From Dentipellis sp. KUC8613 (lineage: Eukaryota; Basidiomycota; Agaricomycetes; Russulales; Hericiaceae), in NCBI GenBank assembly GCA_002286715.1, contig NSJX01000005.1, positions 315,959 through 379,958 on the forward strand: a DNA stretch of 64,000 bases. The letters run 5' to 3'. The notes below the pieces were generated by a model. The model was not told where the DNA came from. It searched no databases and worked only from the letters and a program-made list of their open reading frames with translations. Of this stretch, positions 61,182-64,000 are shown in pieces. Position 1 is the stretch's first letter. Each line of letters starts with the position of its first letter. The position numbers and the translations under genes are program-made.

Positions 61182-63588
61182 TCACAAATCTTTGGCTTCG
61201 TCTGCATTCAGAATCAATGCAGTAAAGAAGCGGATCATCTCCACGAAATCGTCGACGCGAATAACTGTCGGGGGCGATTGTCAGTCACAATACAGAAACA
61301 CGATGGTCGGACTGCTTACATTCGTTAACGGTGTGCACACCGTTGCTGAGGTCTCCACCTTCGCCGCTGTTGTGGTGGTTGTAGCGGAAGATATGGCTCG
61401 TAAGGTCCCAGTAGTAGCGCGTGTCTACGACCGTACGTCAGTATGACGTAGCTGCAGCTAGACGCTGAAACCTTACCGGTGTTGCCGCTCATGATCCCGG
61501 GAGAGACGACAATGTTGTTGCCACCGTCCAGGTTACGGTGGCTGTCGTAAGTAGCTTTGATAGTACCGCTCAAAATGCGGTAAGGGATGGCATCGGCATC
61601 GGTGGGCGTAATAGGCGCGGGGTTGAGTGCCGTGCCCCATGCGTCAGAAAGCGTGAGCGTTCCATACGCAGGAGCGTCCTTCGGCGAGATGGAGTTTCCG
61701 AACGCAGTGTAGCTCAGATTGAAGTGCTTGGAGAGCGACCTGAGCAAGTCTGTGTCGCGATCCTGCACCGCGGCGACGGAACTGGATGACTGTTTAGCAA
61801 AGGAAGCTGACCACGCTCTAGCCATTCCGGACTTACCTCTGAGTCGCGATTCTGTGGTTCACGACCGCCCACGCCTGCTCCGGCAAGGCGTTCGTCTTGA
61901 CACCACCCTGGATCAAATCGATCGCTTGGGTCGAGCCAGCGAGGTTCTCGAAAGACGGGTCAAGCTTGAACAGCCCTTTCTCTGCCTTCCGCAGGGCCTT
62001 GTCCGAATGCAGAGACTTCTGAATGCGTTGGCCCAGTTTACGCGGGAAGTCCTTGCCGTGTGCGGCAAAGCATTGCGCGGTGCCGTACATGGGCGTAGCG
62101 CGTTCAAGGTGGGACTTGATCGGCTTCGACTCAAAGTGGACGAGAAGTTGGGAGAGAATGCCAATGCTCTGGAAGCCTGTAAGCGAAACATGGACCACGA
62201 AAGTCGGGAAACGATCTACCGTGTGGGCCGGCGGCACGCTAGAATGTCCACCAGGAGAAGTCACTTCGATACGAGTGTCGATATAGCCCTTCTCGCCGAC
62301 TCCGACATTCGCAAAGATAGAGCCATGCCTGGTACCGAACCCTCCTGCAATTGCGCGGTTCAGCCCATGTCTAAAAGGATATAGCAACATGCTTACCGCC
62401 CTCATCCACGAGCATAGCAAACGCGTCCTTGCCGTACTTGTCGAAAAGCCATTTGCCGATGTGACGGGCACCCTGATCATCGAACGTTTAGTGATCAAGG
62501 CTACAGTGGCTTCTGAGGCTTTGGGTGATACGCACGTGGAGGCCACTGACTTCCTCGTCGAATCCAAACGCCAGGACAATGGACCGATTAGGCTGGAACG
62601 ACTTCTCCAGGAGGGACTCGACGGAGGAGCTGCAAAGTGGAGTCAGCGTAGTTCACCTCATGAAGGGATGATGAATAGAGAAGCGTACGCACAGAATACC
62701 AATCAGGCCACTCTTGTCATCGGAGCTCCCTCTGCCCCAGAGCCGTTCACCTAAAGGTAGAAAAGGGATGAGCATCACATCGGGCTTCGATTCTTTGACA
62801 CATTACCGTCATAGTGTCCTGAGAATGGAGGGAAAGTCCACTCGTCTGCCGTAGTGGGGTTGACGGGAACCACGTCTGACGACATGAAATTCAGTAAGAC
62901 GTCATAATACAATTCACTGAATGCTCACCCTGATGGGCTGCCAAGAGCAGCGGCTTGAGGGAGTCATCAGAACCCTTCCAATGGTATACCAGCCCGTATG
63001 TGTTGACTTTGGTCAGAGTGAGGTTCGAATGGCTGCAATATAGTCGTCAGCAAGCAAGCAGGTCTCAGGCTCACCACTAGGACCTACACGAGCGGGAATG
63101 CCTGTTGAAGGTACTCCTGGAATGGAATGAACACATCCCAGCGGGGATCCTCTCCGACAGGCAGCATCTTGTCGTGCGATTCGGTACTGTGGAAGCGAGG
63201 ACGCAGTCGCTGTGTCAAGACACCACCAGCAAAGATACAGGCGGAGAACATACGGGATTCTGACAGCACCTCCCAACCAGTCGACCGCCCGCCCTCTGAA
63301 CTCGTCCGTCTGCAAAGCATCTCCCAGCGACTTCCACAGTTCGCCGTTGTTGTCTGGGTAGAGTGCATCGACCTGAGGGCACAGCTCTTCGTCGCCAGAC
63401 CCGAACACGCGATGTTTCACTGTGCTCGTGAAGTGTCCAGTGTAAGCATTGTTAAGGAAGTAGAGTGACGCCAGGACGATGATGCCCATGTAGGCGAAGT
63501 CCCGCCTCCTCTGCCTCGGCTGGTTCAGAGGCGGGGCAGGGGCCGCATTCACCGAGGGCAGAATCTCGCTCTTCTCAGAGGGCGGCAT
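61182..63588 (-). CDS. Vacuolar carboxypeptidase S (M20), copy 2
   Basis: Paralogue of the gene at 56270-58750. The N-terminal cytosolic region is Pro/Arg-rich (QPRQRRRDF), followed by one membrane anchor (YMGIIVLASLYFLNNAY). Motifs in order: ESHDKMLPVGED, HQDVVPV, GRGSSDDK, FGFDEEVSG, DEGG, TSPGGHSSVPP, LSDAWGTALNPAPITPT, GTIKAT, VHTVNE and RFFTALILNADEA. The stop is at 61182-61184. The M20 zinc ligands and the catalytic Asp and Glu appear intact. An intron at 62169-62219 sits at the same site as one in copy 1 (57669-57722). Where copy 1 has a 9-base exon, this copy has one continuous exon. The two lie convergent around an unknown gene. Confidence 0.93.
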
Positions 63589-64000
63589 GGTGGTTTGGAA
63601 GAGACGGAGACAAGAAGGGGATTATATATGGCGGATCGAGCAGAGGCACCATATGGCCATGAGAACGAGGCTAATTAGTGCGTGCGGGATGATGCAAATG
63701 TCGCGGGTAGCCGCTTCCAGTCAGATAACCTTCCGCCAACGGCACCCACAGCGGCTCACCACCCCAGGAGCACCGTCGACGGTGTTCGCAGCGATAAGAC
63801 CGTAAAACTGCTATCTTGTGAGTCGGCACACTCCATTGCGAGTTAATACTTTATCGGTGTTATCGGTTATCCAGCGAATGATAACTCAATAACCCGAGGC
63901 GATCGTCAAGTATGCGGAACTTGCGTACCTGTTCGGAAGCAAGCAAGTAAAGATGATGCGGAGACGCAGATATCCCGTATCGAACAGCGCAGGACCACGG
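63589..64000. other. Upstream region of carboxypeptidase copy 2
   Basis: A TATATAAT box on the minus strand at about 63622-63629 is only about 35-40 bases from the start codon, implying a very short leader. The rest to the window end shows no gene. Confidence 0.45.

Overview
The window is nuclear DNA of a filamentous basidiomycete, most likely an agaricomycete. The evidence is dense genes on both strands, introns mostly of about 48-65 bases, GC-rich third positions, agaricomycete-style F-box proteins, a basidiomycete-type forkhead protein and no bacterial or plasmid features. I could support 23 protein-coding genes, almost all intron-split. I rebuilt exon chains by joining GT-AG (twice GC-AG) splice sites so that family motifs stay in frame. 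Exon edges are therefore sequence-based inferences, without transcript support.

Layout. 1-1000: nothing recognised. 1.0-2.85 kb: divergent ribosomal pair, uS19 (minus) and stalk protein P2 (plus). 4.1-7.1 kb: Zn2Cys6 transcription factor. 8.0-13.4 kb: V-ATPase subunit G (minus) and symplekin/Pta1 (plus). 13.9-14.8 kb: an unusual non-coding array of five roughly 190-base repeats, each with a hairpin core. 16.1-18.8 kb: cell-wall-integrity MAP kinase (Slt2/Mpk1 type). 19.3-21.6 kb: divergent Nbp35 (Fe-S scaffold) and a J-domain protein. 23.4-25.7 kb: a large unknown protein with Q/P/E repeats. 27.1-33.2 kb: two related secreted class-3 lipases around an opposite-strand short-chain dehydrogenase. 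34.1-35.8 kb: F-box protein. 37.1-39.6 kb: secreted GH5 beta-glucanase-like enzyme. 40.3-43.1 kb: forkhead factor. 43.5-46.8 kb: AP-1 gamma adaptin. 47.1-50.8 kb: SF3B1/Hsh155. 51.0-53.5 kb: Gin4/Nim1-type kinase. 53.6-54.4 kb: Tma16. 54.9-56.0 kb: F-box-like protein. 56.3-63.6 kb: two carboxypeptidase S paralogues around an unknown gene.

Most of the window is conserved housekeeping: translation, mRNA processing, Fe-S assembly, vacuolar acidification, vesicle traffic, and wall and septation signalling. Between these lie accessory islands with secreted or vacuolar hydrolases. The two features I find most unusual are the hairpin-bearing A-B-B-A repeat array and the many microexons (5, 9, 10, 16 and 17 bases) in uS19, the MAP kinase, the Zn2Cys6 factor and one carboxypeptidase.
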